DNA of 64,000 bases from an uncultured Pelagibacteraceae bacterium (lineage in GTDB: Bacteria > Pseudomonadota > Alphaproteobacteria > Pelagibacterales > Pelagibacteraceae), in assembly GCA_902536925.1 (NCBI GenBank), contig CACAZL010000001.1:1-64000 (forward strand), given 5' to 3'. The first letter of the stretch is position 1. Every line of letters begins with the position of its first letter. Under the pieces are notes generated by a model. That model searched no databases and was not told the DNA's origin. It saw only the letters and a list, made by a program, of their open reading frames with translations. Both the position numbers and the translations under genes were made by a program. Positions 19,973-29,108 of the stretch are shown here, one piece after another.

Positions 19973-21172
19973 ATGAAAGTACTTTGTGTATTGTATGATG
20001 ATCCAAAAGGAGGGATGCCTAAATCTTATCCTCTATCAGATTTACCAAAATTAGAGAAATATCCAGATGGAATGACATTGCCATCGCCTAAAGGAAGAGA
20101 TTTTACACCAGGCCAATTACTTGGTTGTGTTTCAGGTGAACTTGGTTTGAGAAAGTTTTTAGAGAGTAATGGACACGAGTTGGTTGTTACTAACAGTAAA
20201 GATGGAGATGGATGTGAAGCGGATAAACATATTGTTGATGCTGACATTGTTATCTCTCAACCATTTTTCCCTTATTATTTAACTAAAGAAAGAATTGCTA
20301 AAGCTAAAAACCTTAAGATGGCAATCACAGCAGGAATAGGTTCTGATCACGTTGATTTACAAGCAGCAATGGATAATAAAATTGATGTTGTTGAAGTAAC
20401 TTTCTGTAATTCTAGATCAGTCGCTGAACACATAGTAATGATGATTGTTTCCATGGTTAGAGATTATCACAATCAACATAGAATAGTTAATGAAGGTGGA
20501 TGGAATATTGCAGATGCTGTTCAGAGAAGTTATGACGTTGAAGGAATGCATATAGGAACTGTTGCTGCTGGAAGAATCGGGTTAGATGCACTTAGAAAAA
20601 TGAAACCATTTGATGTTCATTTGCACTATTTTGACAGACATAAGTTACCTGACAGTGTTGAAAAAGAACTAAACTTAACTTTTCATGATTCAGTAGAATC
20701 TATGGTAAAAGTTTGCGATGTTGTTACAATCAATTGTCCACTTCATCCAGAAACCGAAAATTTATTTGATGATGAAATGATAAGCAAAATGAAAAAAGGA
20801 GCATACATAGTTAACACTGCAAGAGGTAAAATTTGTAATCGAGATGCAATAGCTAAAGCCCTAAAAAGTGGACAACTAAGTGGTTACGCAGGTGATGTAT
20901 GGTTTCCGCAGCCTGCTCCAAACGACCATGTATGGAGAACAATGCCAAATCATGGAATGACACCACACACCTCTGGTACATCTTTATCTGCTCAAGCAAG
21001 ATATGCAGATGGTGTTAGAGAAATATTGGAATGTTTCTTTGAAGGAAAAGAAATTAGAAATCAATATTTGATCGTAAAAGATGGCCAATTAGCAGGAATG
21101 GGTGCGCATTCTTACAGTAAAGGGTCTGCAACTAGTGGATCAGAAGAAGCTGCTAAATATCAAAAAAAATAA
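19973..21172 (+). CDS. fdh: NAD-dependent formate dehydrogenase
   Basis: QLLGCVSGELGLRKFLESNGHE, FCNSRSVAEHIVMMIL-like motif, GTVAAGRIGLDALR nucleotide-binding motif, GDVWFPQPAPNDHVWRTMPNHGMTPHTSGTS. Confidence 0.95.
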   Translation: MKVLCVLYDDPKGGMPKSYPLSDLPKLEKYPDGMTLPSPKGRDFTPGQLLGCVSGELGLRKFLESNGHELVVTNSKDGDGCEADKHIVDADIVISQPFFPYYLTKERIAKAKNLKMAITAGIGSDHVDLQAAMDNKIDVVEVTFCNSRSVAEHIVMMIVSMVRDYHNQHRIVNEGGWNIADAVQRSYDVEGMHIGTVAAGRIGLDALRKMKPFDVHLHYFDRHKLPDSVEKELNLTFHDSVESMVKVCDVVTINCPLHPETENLFDDEMISKMKKGAYIVNTARGKICNRDAIAKALKSGQLSGYAGDVWFPQPAPNDHVWRTMPNHGMTPHTSGTSLSAQARYADGVREILECFFEGKEIRNQYLIVKDGQLAGMGAHSYSKGSATSGSEEAAKYQKK

Positions 21173-21181
21173 AATAGATTT

Positions 21182-21220
21182 ATTAAAGGTATGCTACTTA
21201 AATAAGTAGCTACCTTTAAT
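21182..21220 (+). terminator. Long hairpin between fdh and msrA
   Basis: ATTAAAGGTAtGCTACTT-aaat-AAGTAGCTACCTTTAAT, 17-bp stem with one bulged T. Confidence 0.7.
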
Positions 21221-21258
21221 ACCATAGATTTAAACCCTCATTATTATATATTTTAGAT

Positions 21259-21831
21259 ATGAGGATATTTTACTACTTTTTATTGTTATTTCTTATCTCG
21301 ACATCATTCTCTCATTCAAAAGATAAAGCGTATTTTGCAGGAGGTTGCTTCTGGTGCATGGAAGAGTCTTTTGAAATGTTGGAAGGTGTAGAAGAAGTTA
21401 TATCTGGTTACTCAGGAGGGATCACTGCAAATCCAACATATAGGGAAGTCACTTATGGAGATACTGGTCATTTTGAGGTTGTTGAAATAATTTATGACAA
21501 AGAGAAAATATCCTATAAAGAACTCTTAAAAAACTTCTGGCTTAATATTGATCCATTTGATGCTTATGGCCAGTTTTGCGATAAAGGATACAGCTACAGA
21601 TCTGTAGCATTTTATGAAAACGATTATCAGAGAGATTTAATTGATAAAGATATAAAAAGATTAGAAAAGAAATTTAAAAAGAAAGTAGTCACATATGTTA
21701 AAGAATTTGAGATTTTTTACAAAGCAGAGGATAAACATCAAGATTACTATCAAGTATATTTAGAAAATTATTTAAAATATAAGAAAGCATGCAAAAGAGA
21801 GAGAATACTTGATATTATTTGGGGATCATAA
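21259..21831 (+). CDS. msrA: Peptide-methionine (S)-S-oxide reductase with N-terminal signal
   Basis: AYFAGGCFWCMEESFEMLEGV, GYSGGITANPTYREV, YRSVAFYEND. Confidence 0.96.
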   Translation: MRIFYYFLLLFLISTSFSHSKDKAYFAGGCFWCMEESFEMLEGVEEVISGYSGGITANPTYREVTYGDTGHFEVVEIIYDKEKISYKELLKNFWLNIDPFDAYGQFCDKGYSYRSVAFYENDYQRDLIDKDIKRLEKKFKKKVVTYVKEFEIFYKAEDKHQDYYQVYLENYLKYKKACKRERILDIIWGS

Positions 21832-21834
21832 TTA

Positions 21835-22842
21835 ATGCCTGTAACAAGCAAATTTGTAGCTTTAAAAAACTATATCCCTACAGGTTTACCAAAAGAAACT
21901 GACTTTGAAATAAAAACTAAGGAGATATCTTTAGATACTAAGAACAATATATTGGTTTTAAATTTATGGATTTCAGTTGATCCTTATATGAGGGCAAGGA
22001 TGACTGAAAGAAAAAACTATAAACCGCCTTTTAATATTGGTGAAGAGATGGAAGGTTATGCTTTAGGTATAGTTAAAGAGTCTAAAGACAAAAATTTTAA
22101 AGAAGGAGATATTGTTTTTAGTAATTTTGGAATGAGAGATTACTTTGTTTGTAATTCCAATGATCTAAAAAAAATTGAGCCAATGAATATTCCTATACAA
22201 ACATATCTAGGCCCACTTGGAATGACAGGTCATACAGCTTATGTAGGACTTTTTAAACATGGTGAATTAAAACCAGGTCAAACAATCCTTGTTTCTTCAG
22301 CTGGAGGTAGTGTTGGATCTACTGTTTGTCAAATTGCAAAAAATATGGGTTGTAAAGTAATTGCAAGTACAGGATCAGATGAAAAAGTTAAATGGCTGAA
22401 AAATGATTTAAAAATTGATCATGCGTTTAACTATAAAAAAATTGAAAATCTTGTTTTGCATTTTAAAGAAGTTTGTCCTGAAGGATTTGATTTATATTTT
22501 GATAATGTAGGTGGCGATTTCTTAGAGTCAGCTATTTTTCAAATGAAGAACTTTGGAAGAATTGTAATTTGTGGAAGGATATCCCAAATGAATGCAACTA
22601 ATCCCGGCTCTGGTTTAAAAAATATGGCTCATGTTCTTGTAAAAAGACTAACTATTAAAGGTTTTATAATTTTTGATCATGAAAATGATCGAGAACAGTT
22701 TGAAACCGATATGGCTAAATGGCTATTAGAAGATAAAATTAAATTTAAAGAAACTGTTTACGAGGGTATAGAAAATACGCCAAAATCATTCATTGATTTA
22801 TTAGAAGGTAAAAACATAGGAAAAATGCTTGTAAAAATTTAA
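21835..22842 (+). CDS. NADP-dependent MDR oxidoreductase (CurA/alkenal reductase-like)
   Basis: LWISVDPYMRARM, YLGPLGMTGHTAYVGLF, SSAGGSVGSTVCQIAKNMGCKVIASTGS. Confidence 0.92.
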   Translation: MPVTSKFVALKNYIPTGLPKETDFEIKTKEISLDTKNNILVLNLWISVDPYMRARMTERKNYKPPFNIGEEMEGYALGIVKESKDKNFKEGDIVFSNFGMRDYFVCNSNDLKKIEPMNIPIQTYLGPLGMTGHTAYVGLFKHGELKPGQTILVSSAGGSVGSTVCQIAKNMGCKVIASTGSDEKVKWLKNDLKIDHAFNYKKIENLVLHFKEVCPEGFDLYFDNVGGDFLESAIFQMKNFGRIVICGRISQMNATNPGSGLKNMAHVLVKRLTIKGFIIFDHENDREQFETDMAKWLLEDKIKFKETVYEGIENTPKSFIDLLEGKNIGKMLVKI

Positions 22843-22853
22843 TTAGAATTTTT

Positions 22854-23024
22854 ATGAAATTTTTAAAGAAGTTTTATAGACCCTTTTTATTAACCTATAT
22901 TTTTTTGAGTATAGCTATCAGTTTTTATCCATCATTTGATTTTTACTCACTAAAAGGTCAAATTCTTATAATTGCTGTATCTTTTTTTAATGGGATGATG
23001 GGAGTTTACGTAAAAAAATTATAA
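22854..23024 (+). CDS. Small membrane protein (56 aa), not in supplied ORF track
   Basis: MKFLKKFYRPFLLTYIFLSIAISFYPSFDFYSLKGQILIIAVSFFNGMMGVYVKKL*; two hydrophobic segments; 11 nt after the upstream stop. Confidence 0.55.
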   Translation: MKFLKKFYRPFLLTYIFLSIAISFYPSFDFYSLKGQILIIAVSFFNGMMGVYVKKL

Positions 23025-24122
23025 GACGTAGGGCTCGGGTCTTGCAGAGCTATTTAATACTCTTTCAACTGCGAAAACACTAATATCTATAGTTTGATAA
23101 CTGCCTGTAGTTATTAATTCAGTTAGAGCTCTACCAATTCCTGGTGCTTGCATTAAACCTCTACCGGTAAATCCTGAGGCCATGTAAACATTTTCATATT
23201 TTGGATGTTTTCCAACTACAGCATTATTATCTAATTTGTTACAATCATAATATCCAGCCCATCCACCTGTTAACTTTAGTTCTTCAAATGCTGGTATTCT
23301 TTTCGCAAGAGCAGGCCAAACTAATTCTTCAAAATCATTCCATGCAGGTTCGAGATCTTCTGCATCAAAAACTGAAATCGGAGAACCTGCTAAATATTCT
23401 TTTCCTTCTGGTCTCCAATATACTCCTGTTGTTAGATCTCCGGATAATGGCATCTCTGGAATATGTTTAGGACATTTAACTCTAAAGACTGTATGTTTTT
23501 GAGGTACTACAGGAATATCTTCAAGTAGTTCCTTAGTCCAACACCCAGCTGCAGAAATAATTGTCTTTGCATTAATTTCGTAAAGGCTCTTAACCTCTCC
23601 CTTAATAAATTCTGCCCCAAGATCAATTGCCTTATGCTTTAAAGCGCTATGAAATAAAAATGGATCAATCCATCCCTCGCTCTTGTTATCAGTAAATGTT
23701 GCAGTTTCAATTCCTTCCTCATTAATGTAAGGAAAATATTTTTTCAAATCAGAACCTTTAATATTTTTTGTACCCGCTTCACATTCTTTATGATTTTCTA
23801 AAGCTCTGTATTGCTCTTCTGCATGATCTGGTCCAAACATTAGAAGGTATCCATTGGGTACCATGCTAGCTGTTGGATTTGGATTTTTTTCAGTTTTCAA
23901 TAATTCTGGTATTTGAAATATAAATTCCCTTGCAAATTTTCCTAGAAGAATATTTTCTTTTTGAAAAAACTGTCGTCTAAATCCACCAAGTGATAATGGG
24001 AATGATGCAGTTTTATAAGTTGGATCCCTTTCAATGACTTTTACTTTTCTGCCTTCTTTGGACATAAAGTATGCAGTTGCAGCTCCAATTATACCACCAC
24101 CTACTATTACAACATCATCCAT
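23019..24122 (-). CDS. FAD-dependent oxidoreductase of the DAO family (sarcosine/glycine oxidase-like)
   Basis: VVIVGGGIIGAATAYFMSKEGRKVKVIERD; C-terminal GLMQAPGIGRALTELI. Confidence 0.88.
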   Translation of the reverse strand: MDDVVIVGGGIIGAATAYFMSKEGRKVKVIERDPTYKTASFPLSLGGFRRQFFQKENILLGKFAREFIFQIPELLKTEKNPNPTASMVPNGYLLMFGPDHAEEQYRALENHKECEAGTKNIKGSDLKKYFPYINEEGIETATFTDNKSEGWIDPFLFHSALKHKAIDLGAEFIKGEVKSLYEINAKTIISAAGCWTKELLEDIPVVPQKHTVFRVKCPKHIPEMPLSGDLTTGVYWRPEGKEYLAGSPISVFDAEDLEPAWNDFEELVWPALAKRIPAFEELKLTGGWAGYYDCNKLDNNAVVGKHPKYENVYMASGFTGRGLMQAPGIGRALTELITTGSYQTIDISVFAVERVLNSSARPEPYVL

Positions 24123-24123
24123 A

Positions 24124-24591
24124 TTAGTTTATCAAAAAAAAGTTTATATTTAAAAGCAATGCAAAACAACACCATAACAAATATGGAATCATTAAGTACA
24201 TGCTTAATAGACTTATATTCTTATATTTAAATACCAATAAAACAATAAATATAATTAACACAACAAGATTTAAAATTGCTAAAGAAATATTATGTAAACC
24301 AAAGAAAACAATACTCCAAGTTGTATTAAAAAAAAGATGAATGAAATATAAAAATACAATATTTAAATTTTTTGTGTTTTTATGCCACGCATTCCATATG
24401 GCTATTGTCATAAATAAATAAAGTAATGTCCATACTGGTCCAAATATCCAATCTGGTGGATTGTATTGAGGTTTAGATAAATTTGAATACCAAGGTTCTT
24501 TAAAATTTATAGTAACCAAACCTCCAATAAATGAAGCTGAAAACGTAGTAATTGCAAAGAGAATAAAAGATAAAATTTTATTTTTTAGCAT
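24124..24591 (-). CDS. tspO: TspO/MBR family protein
   Basis: WYSNLSKPQYNPPDWIFGPVWTLLYLFMTIAIW...FNTTWSIVFFGLHN. Confidence 0.93.
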   Translation of the reverse strand: MLKNKILSFILFAITTFSASFIGGLVTINFKEPWYSNLSKPQYNPPDWIFGPVWTLLYLFMTIAIWNAWHKNTKNLNIVFLYFIHLFFNTTWSIVFFGLHNISLAILNLVVLIIFIVLLVFKYKNISLLSMYLMIPYLLWCCFALLLNINFFLIN

Positions 24592-24609
24592 TTAAGTACT
24601 ATACAGCAG

Positions 24610-25374
24610 TTGAATATGAATAAAAAAGTAATTTGGATCACCGGCGGAAGTACAGGAATTGGCAAAGCACTTGCATTAAAATTTGCTAATAATGGATGGA
24701 CAGTTGCTATTTCTGCAAGAAGAGAAAATTTATTGAAAGAAATTGAAGATAAGCATCAAAATATTAAATCTTTTCCTCTTGATGTAAATGACAAGGAAAA
24801 GTGTAAGTCTGTTTTTGAAAATATAAAAAAGGAACTTGGGGATATTGAAATTTGTTTTTTTTCTACAGGTACCTGGGATCCAAAAAAAGAGAGAGAAATC
24901 GATGTAGAACAAATTGAAAATGTATTTAAGGTAAACTTTTTTGGAACATTAAATTGTATAAAGGCAGTTGAAACTCATTTTCGTGAACGTGAAAAAGGTG
25001 TCATTACCATTGTATCTTCGATTGCAGGATATAAAGGCTTACCTAATTCAAGTGGCTATGGACCATCCAAAGCAGCTTTAAGTAATCTTGCTGAAAGTTT
25101 ACATTTTGATTTTGGAAGATATGGTGTGAGGGTTTGTTTAGTTTCTCCAGGTTTTATCAAAACACCAATGACTGATAAGAATGATTTTAAGATGCCGTTT
25201 CTAAAAACTCCAGAATTCTCAGCAGACAAAATTTACGATGGACTTATTAATGGTTCTAATTTTGAAATACATTATCCAAAAGAATTAACTTTAATTCTTA
25301 AATTTTTAAAGATAATTCCTGATCGACTATATTTTTATTTAATACGGAAATTAACTAAATTACAAAAAAAATAA
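24610..25374 (+). CDS. Short-chain dehydrogenase/reductase
   Basis: VIWITGGSTGIGKALALKFA; VSSIAGYKGLPNSSGYGPSKAAL. Confidence 0.93.
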   Translation: MNMNKKVIWITGGSTGIGKALALKFANNGWTVAISARRENLLKEIEDKHQNIKSFPLDVNDKEKCKSVFENIKKELGDIEICFFSTGTWDPKKEREIDVEQIENVFKVNFFGTLNCIKAVETHFREREKGVITIVSSIAGYKGLPNSSGYGPSKAALSNLAESLHFDFGRYGVRVCLVSPGFIKTPMTDKNDFKMPFLKTPEFSADKIYDGLINGSNFEIHYPKELTLILKFLKIIPDRLYFYLIRKLTKLQKK

Positions 25375-25376
25375 AA

Positions 25377-25925
25377 TTAATCTTTAACAAACATTACAGT
25401 CAATTCAGCGACTTTTATTCCAAATTTTGTCATTTTCGCTCTGTTAATAGCTACTCTTTCGTCTTGCATAAATATCCAATCATCAAAAGTAATTTTGATA
25501 TTTTTTCCTTTCACTGGAACTAACAAAACATACTCAAATTTAAATGCTGGACCATACGAATATCCCTTAGCCTTTCCAACTACATCACCTGCAGTTCCCT
25601 CATAATTATGCTCATCAATTTTATCTATTACCCATTGCCTATTTTGTATTTCACCGTCATTCCAAATAAATTTTTCATCTAATATAAGTTGTTTGCCATC
25701 CCACTTGCCGTCCAAGTCTGCTGAAAATTGTCTTGTAACTTTACCTGATCTGTTTTGTAGTATACCCCAAGCTTTGACATTTCCGCTTAAATATTCTTCA
25801 ATTATTAATCTTGGTTTTTGATCTTTAAAATCTTCTGGTTTCATAGATTGATTATTTATACAGCTTGTAATTAATCCTGTAAAAATTATCAATAAAAATA
25901 CTTTAAAAAATTTTCTGTTAATCAT
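25377..25925 (-). CDS. DUF3833-like lipoprotein
   Basis: TGLITSC lipobox; RPRLIIEEYLSGNVKAWGILQNRSGKVTRQFSADLDGKWDG. Confidence 0.82.
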   Translation of the reverse strand: MINRKFFKVFLLIIFTGLITSCINNQSMKPEDFKDQKPRLIIEEYLSGNVKAWGILQNRSGKVTRQFSADLDGKWDGKQLILDEKFIWNDGEIQNRQWVIDKIDEHNYEGTAGDVVGKAKGYSYGPAFKFEYVLLVPVKGKNIKITFDDWIFMQDERVAINRAKMTKFGIKVAELTVMFVKD

Positions 25926-25926
25926 A

Positions 25927-27108
25927 TTAAATTTTATTTTGCATGGAAAATTGAATTAAATCTATATTTTTTGATTTAAAACCTGCTTCACAATATGACA
26001 AATAAAAATGCCACATACGTTTAAATTTATTATCAAATCCATGTTTTGAAATCTCTTCCCATTTTTTTAGGAATTCATCTCTCCATATTTTTAAGGTGCT
26101 GGAATAGTGAGATCCATATGACTCATATTTTTTAATTTCTAAACCGTTGCTACTAGATAAATCATATAATCTTTTTTTTGATGGCAAAAAACCTCCAGGA
26201 AATATGTATTTTTGTATAAAGTCTTCTTTGGTTTTATATCTGTCAAATAAACTATCATCGATTGTTATAGCTTGTATCGCAGCCCTTCCGTTCTCAGATA
26301 AATTTTTTTTAATACTTTTAAAATAATTGACTAAATAATTTTGCCCAACCGCTTCTATCATTTCTATAGATGCGATAGAGTCATATCTGTTTTTTACATC
26401 TCTATAATCTTTCAAAAATATATTCACTTTTTCATTCAATCCATTTTCAAATATTCTTTTTTTTGAAAATTCAAATTGCTCTTTAGAAATTGTTATACAA
26501 TCTAATTTTACATCATAATTTTTACCCACATATTCAGCAAAGCCACCCCAACCACAGCCAATTTCTAAAATTTTATTTCCTACGTTTGGCTTTATTAATT
26601 CTGTAAGCTTTTTATATTTATTTAGTTGAGCAGAGAATAAATCATCTTTTTGCTTTTCAAAAATTGCACTTGAATAAGTAAGTGATGGATCTAACCATAA
26701 TGAAAAGAAATCATTTCCTAAATCATAATGTTTTGAAATATTTTTCTTACTTCTAGTTTTGTTATTTTTTATGAAAATACTCTTTAGTTTATTAATCATT
26801 GATAAATCAAAAATACCTGAAAATTTATAAACAATTTTTATATTTTTAGCTGTTATTTCTATTAGATTAGTTAGATTATCTGTTTCAAATTCATTTCGCA
26901 TGTACGCTTCTGCAAGTCCTACACTTCCTGATTTTATTATTTGAAGTGTTAAACCAGGTTTGTTAATTTTAATCTTTGCTTTTAATAATTCACTCTCATT
27001 GCCAAACTTATATATTTTGTTATCATGATTTTGAATTTCAAGAAATCCATGCTTTATTAGTTTAAGAGAATTAAATACGATTTTATCTGACAAAATATTA
27101 AAATTCAT
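25927..27108 (-). CDS. cfa: Cyclopropane-fatty-acyl-phospholipid synthase family methyltransferase
   Basis: ISKHYDLGNDFFSLWLDPSLTYSSAIFE; ILEIGCGWGGFAEYVG; SIEMIEAVG; FPGGFLPS. Confidence 0.92.
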   Translation of the reverse strand: MNFNILSDKIVFNSLKLIKHGFLEIQNHDNKIYKFGNESELLKAKIKINKPGLTLQIIKSGSVGLAEAYMRNEFETDNLTNLIEITAKNIKIVYKFSGIFDLSMINKLKSIFIKNNKTRSKKNISKHYDLGNDFFSLWLDPSLTYSSAIFEKQKDDLFSAQLNKYKKLTELIKPNVGNKILEIGCGWGGFAEYVGKNYDVKLDCITISKEQFEFSKKRIFENGLNEKVNIFLKDYRDVKNRYDSIASIEMIEAVGQNYLVNYFKSIKKNLSENGRAAIQAITIDDSLFDRYKTKEDFIQKYIFPGGFLPSKKRLYDLSSSNGLEIKKYESYGSHYSSTLKIWRDEFLKKWEEISKHGFDNKFKRMWHFYLSYCEAGFKSKNIDLIQFSMQNKI

Positions 27109-27872
27109 TTTTTTTCAAACGTAATATTATTTTTTATTTTTATATTTTTTTTAACTAACTTAACTCCCTTTAACCATAATTTTAATGCTTCAAAATGAAT
27201 TGCGGCAATAACTTTAAAAGTCATTAAAGGGTGAGAAATATAAGATATAAGCATATTTTTATTGTTAATTTCTTTTGCAACCCCATCTTGTGAAGCATAT
27301 AACAATTTTCCCTCCTTATCACTTTGATCAATTATTACGGATAACATTTTTTCAGGTTTAAGGATTCTAAAATTATATTTACTTTTCATTTCAATAAATG
27401 GTGAAACAAAAAACTTTTTCTCACAGCTATTTGTAATTATTTTTTCGTCGTTGACTTTAAATATATAAGTATGTTGCTCACCAAATGTATTTTTAACTTC
27501 ATACAATATAGCTATAATTTTTGAATGATTATCATAAACGAAAAAAATACTTAACGGATTAAATACGTAACCAAATATTCTAGGATAACAAAGTAATTTT
27601 ACCTTTATGTTTTCAAATTGAATGTTGTTCGATTTTAAATTATCTATAACCCAGGCTTTTAAATCACTACCATCTCTAGGTCCATGATCTTTGTCATAAA
27701 AACTTAAAATATTAAAACTATTGTTAGAAAAAATTTTAATTTTTTTTTGTATCAAATTAATTTCATCAAGATCTAAAAAGAGTGAGAAAACGTTGTATTT
27801 AAAAAAGTGATATTTTGGCTTAAATCTTTTATGAATTACTTTACCTTCGTAAATACTGGAATTTTTAATCAT
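27105..27872 (-). CDS. DUF1365 family protein
   Basis: SIYEGKVIHKRFKPKYHFFKYNVFSLFLDLDE; LLCYPRIFGYVFNPLSIFFVY; SPFIEMKSKYNF. Confidence 0.92.
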   Translation of the reverse strand: MIKNSSIYEGKVIHKRFKPKYHFFKYNVFSLFLDLDEINLIQKKIKIFSNNSFNILSFYDKDHGPRDGSDLKAWVIDNLKSNNIQFENIKVKLLCYPRIFGYVFNPLSIFFVYDNHSKIIAILYEVKNTFGEQHTYIFKVNDEKIITNSCEKKFFVSPFIEMKSKYNFRILKPEKMLSVIIDQSDKEGKLLYASQDGVAKEINNKNMLISYISHPLMTFKVIAAIHFEALKLWLKGVKLVKKNIKIKNNITFEKK

Positions 27873-29103
27873 TTAGGTTTTCAATCATATTAATGGATGA
27901 TTTTATTCCATCTTCATGAAAACCGTAACCAAAATAACTTCCACAAAACAATATATTTCGTTTATTTTGTATTTCTTTTAATAATTTTTGATTATTCAAA
28001 GCATCTTGATCAAAATAAGGGTGGGTAAAAGTAACTTTTTGTAGGATTTTTTTTTGATCTATTTCAAAAAAAGGATTTAAGGTTAAGAAAATATTTTTTT
28101 CTGTTTTCAGATTTTGTAATAAGTTCAACCAATAAGTTAATGATGTCTTACTAATATCTGATTTATCAACTGAGGAATTCCATGAAGACCAAACTTTTTT
28201 ATTATTTGGCATACATACATCATCAGTATGTATTACTGCTAGATTTGATTTGTATTTGAAATTTGATAGTATTTTTTTTTCATCCTCAGTCGGCTCACTC
28301 AAAATTTTCAATGCATCATCTGCATGAGTAGCGATAACAACTTTATCGTAGTCAAAAAATTCGTTGCTAGCACCATAATATATTTGAACACCAATTTTAT
28401 TTCTTTTTATAGAACTAATTTTATAATTTTTAAAATATTCTCCACTTATTTGAGTTAATACTTTCTCTACATAAGTTCTGCTTCTTTTGGTGACTGTATA
28501 CCATTGTGGTCTATTTTTTAATTTAAAAAGTCCATGATTTTGAAAAAATTTTAAGAAAAATTTAATTGGCATTTGATTTGCTTCTACTGGTGGCATGGAC
28601 CAGATAGCAGAAACCATTGGGATTAGATGAAAATTAATAAAATTTTTTGACCATTTATTTTTTTCAAGAAATTCACCAAGAGTAATCTCTTCATTTAAAC
28701 TTTTAATTTGATCACACTTTTTGTAGAAATTTATAATATCAAAAAACATTTTTAAAAATTTTAAATCAAAGAGATTAACTTTGTTTGCAAAAATTCCGTT
28801 TAAACCTCTGCCACAATATTCATAATTTGTATCTTTTACAGAAACAGAAAATGACATATCGCTTTTTTCAATTTCAATTTTTAATTCGTTAAAAAAATTT
28901 ATGAGATTTGGATAAGTTTCATGATTGAAAACAATAAAGCCAATATCTACAGGAACTTTTTTACCATTAATTAAAACATCTAAGGTATATGAATGACCAC
29001 CAAAATGATCTTCACTTTCAAATAAATCAACATGGTGTTTTTTGGAAAGCTTTTGTGCTGCTGATAAACCAGAGATTCCTGATCCAATTACTGCAATTCG
29101 CAT
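27865..29103 (-). CDS. FAD/NAD(P)-binding amine-oxidase-like protein
   Basis: RIAVIGSGISGLSAAQKLSKKHHVDLFESEDHFGGHSYTLDV; VPVDIGFIVFNHETYPNLINFF. Confidence 0.9.
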   Translation of the reverse strand: MRIAVIGSGISGLSAAQKLSKKHHVDLFESEDHFGGHSYTLDVLINGKKVPVDIGFIVFNHETYPNLINFFNELKIEIEKSDMSFSVSVKDTNYEYCGRGLNGIFANKVNLFDLKFLKMFFDIINFYKKCDQIKSLNEEITLGEFLEKNKWSKNFINFHLIPMVSAIWSMPPVEANQMPIKFFLKFFQNHGLFKLKNRPQWYTVTKRSRTYVEKVLTQISGEYFKNYKISSIKRNKIGVQIYYGASNEFFDYDKVVIATHADDALKILSEPTEDEKKILSNFKYKSNLAVIHTDDVCMPNNKKVWSSWNSSVDKSDISKTSLTYWLNLLQNLKTEKNIFLTLNPFFEIDQKKILQKVTFTHPYFDQDALNNQKLLKEIQNKRNILFCGSYFGYGFHEDGIKSSINMIENLND

Positions 29104-29108
29104 TAAGG

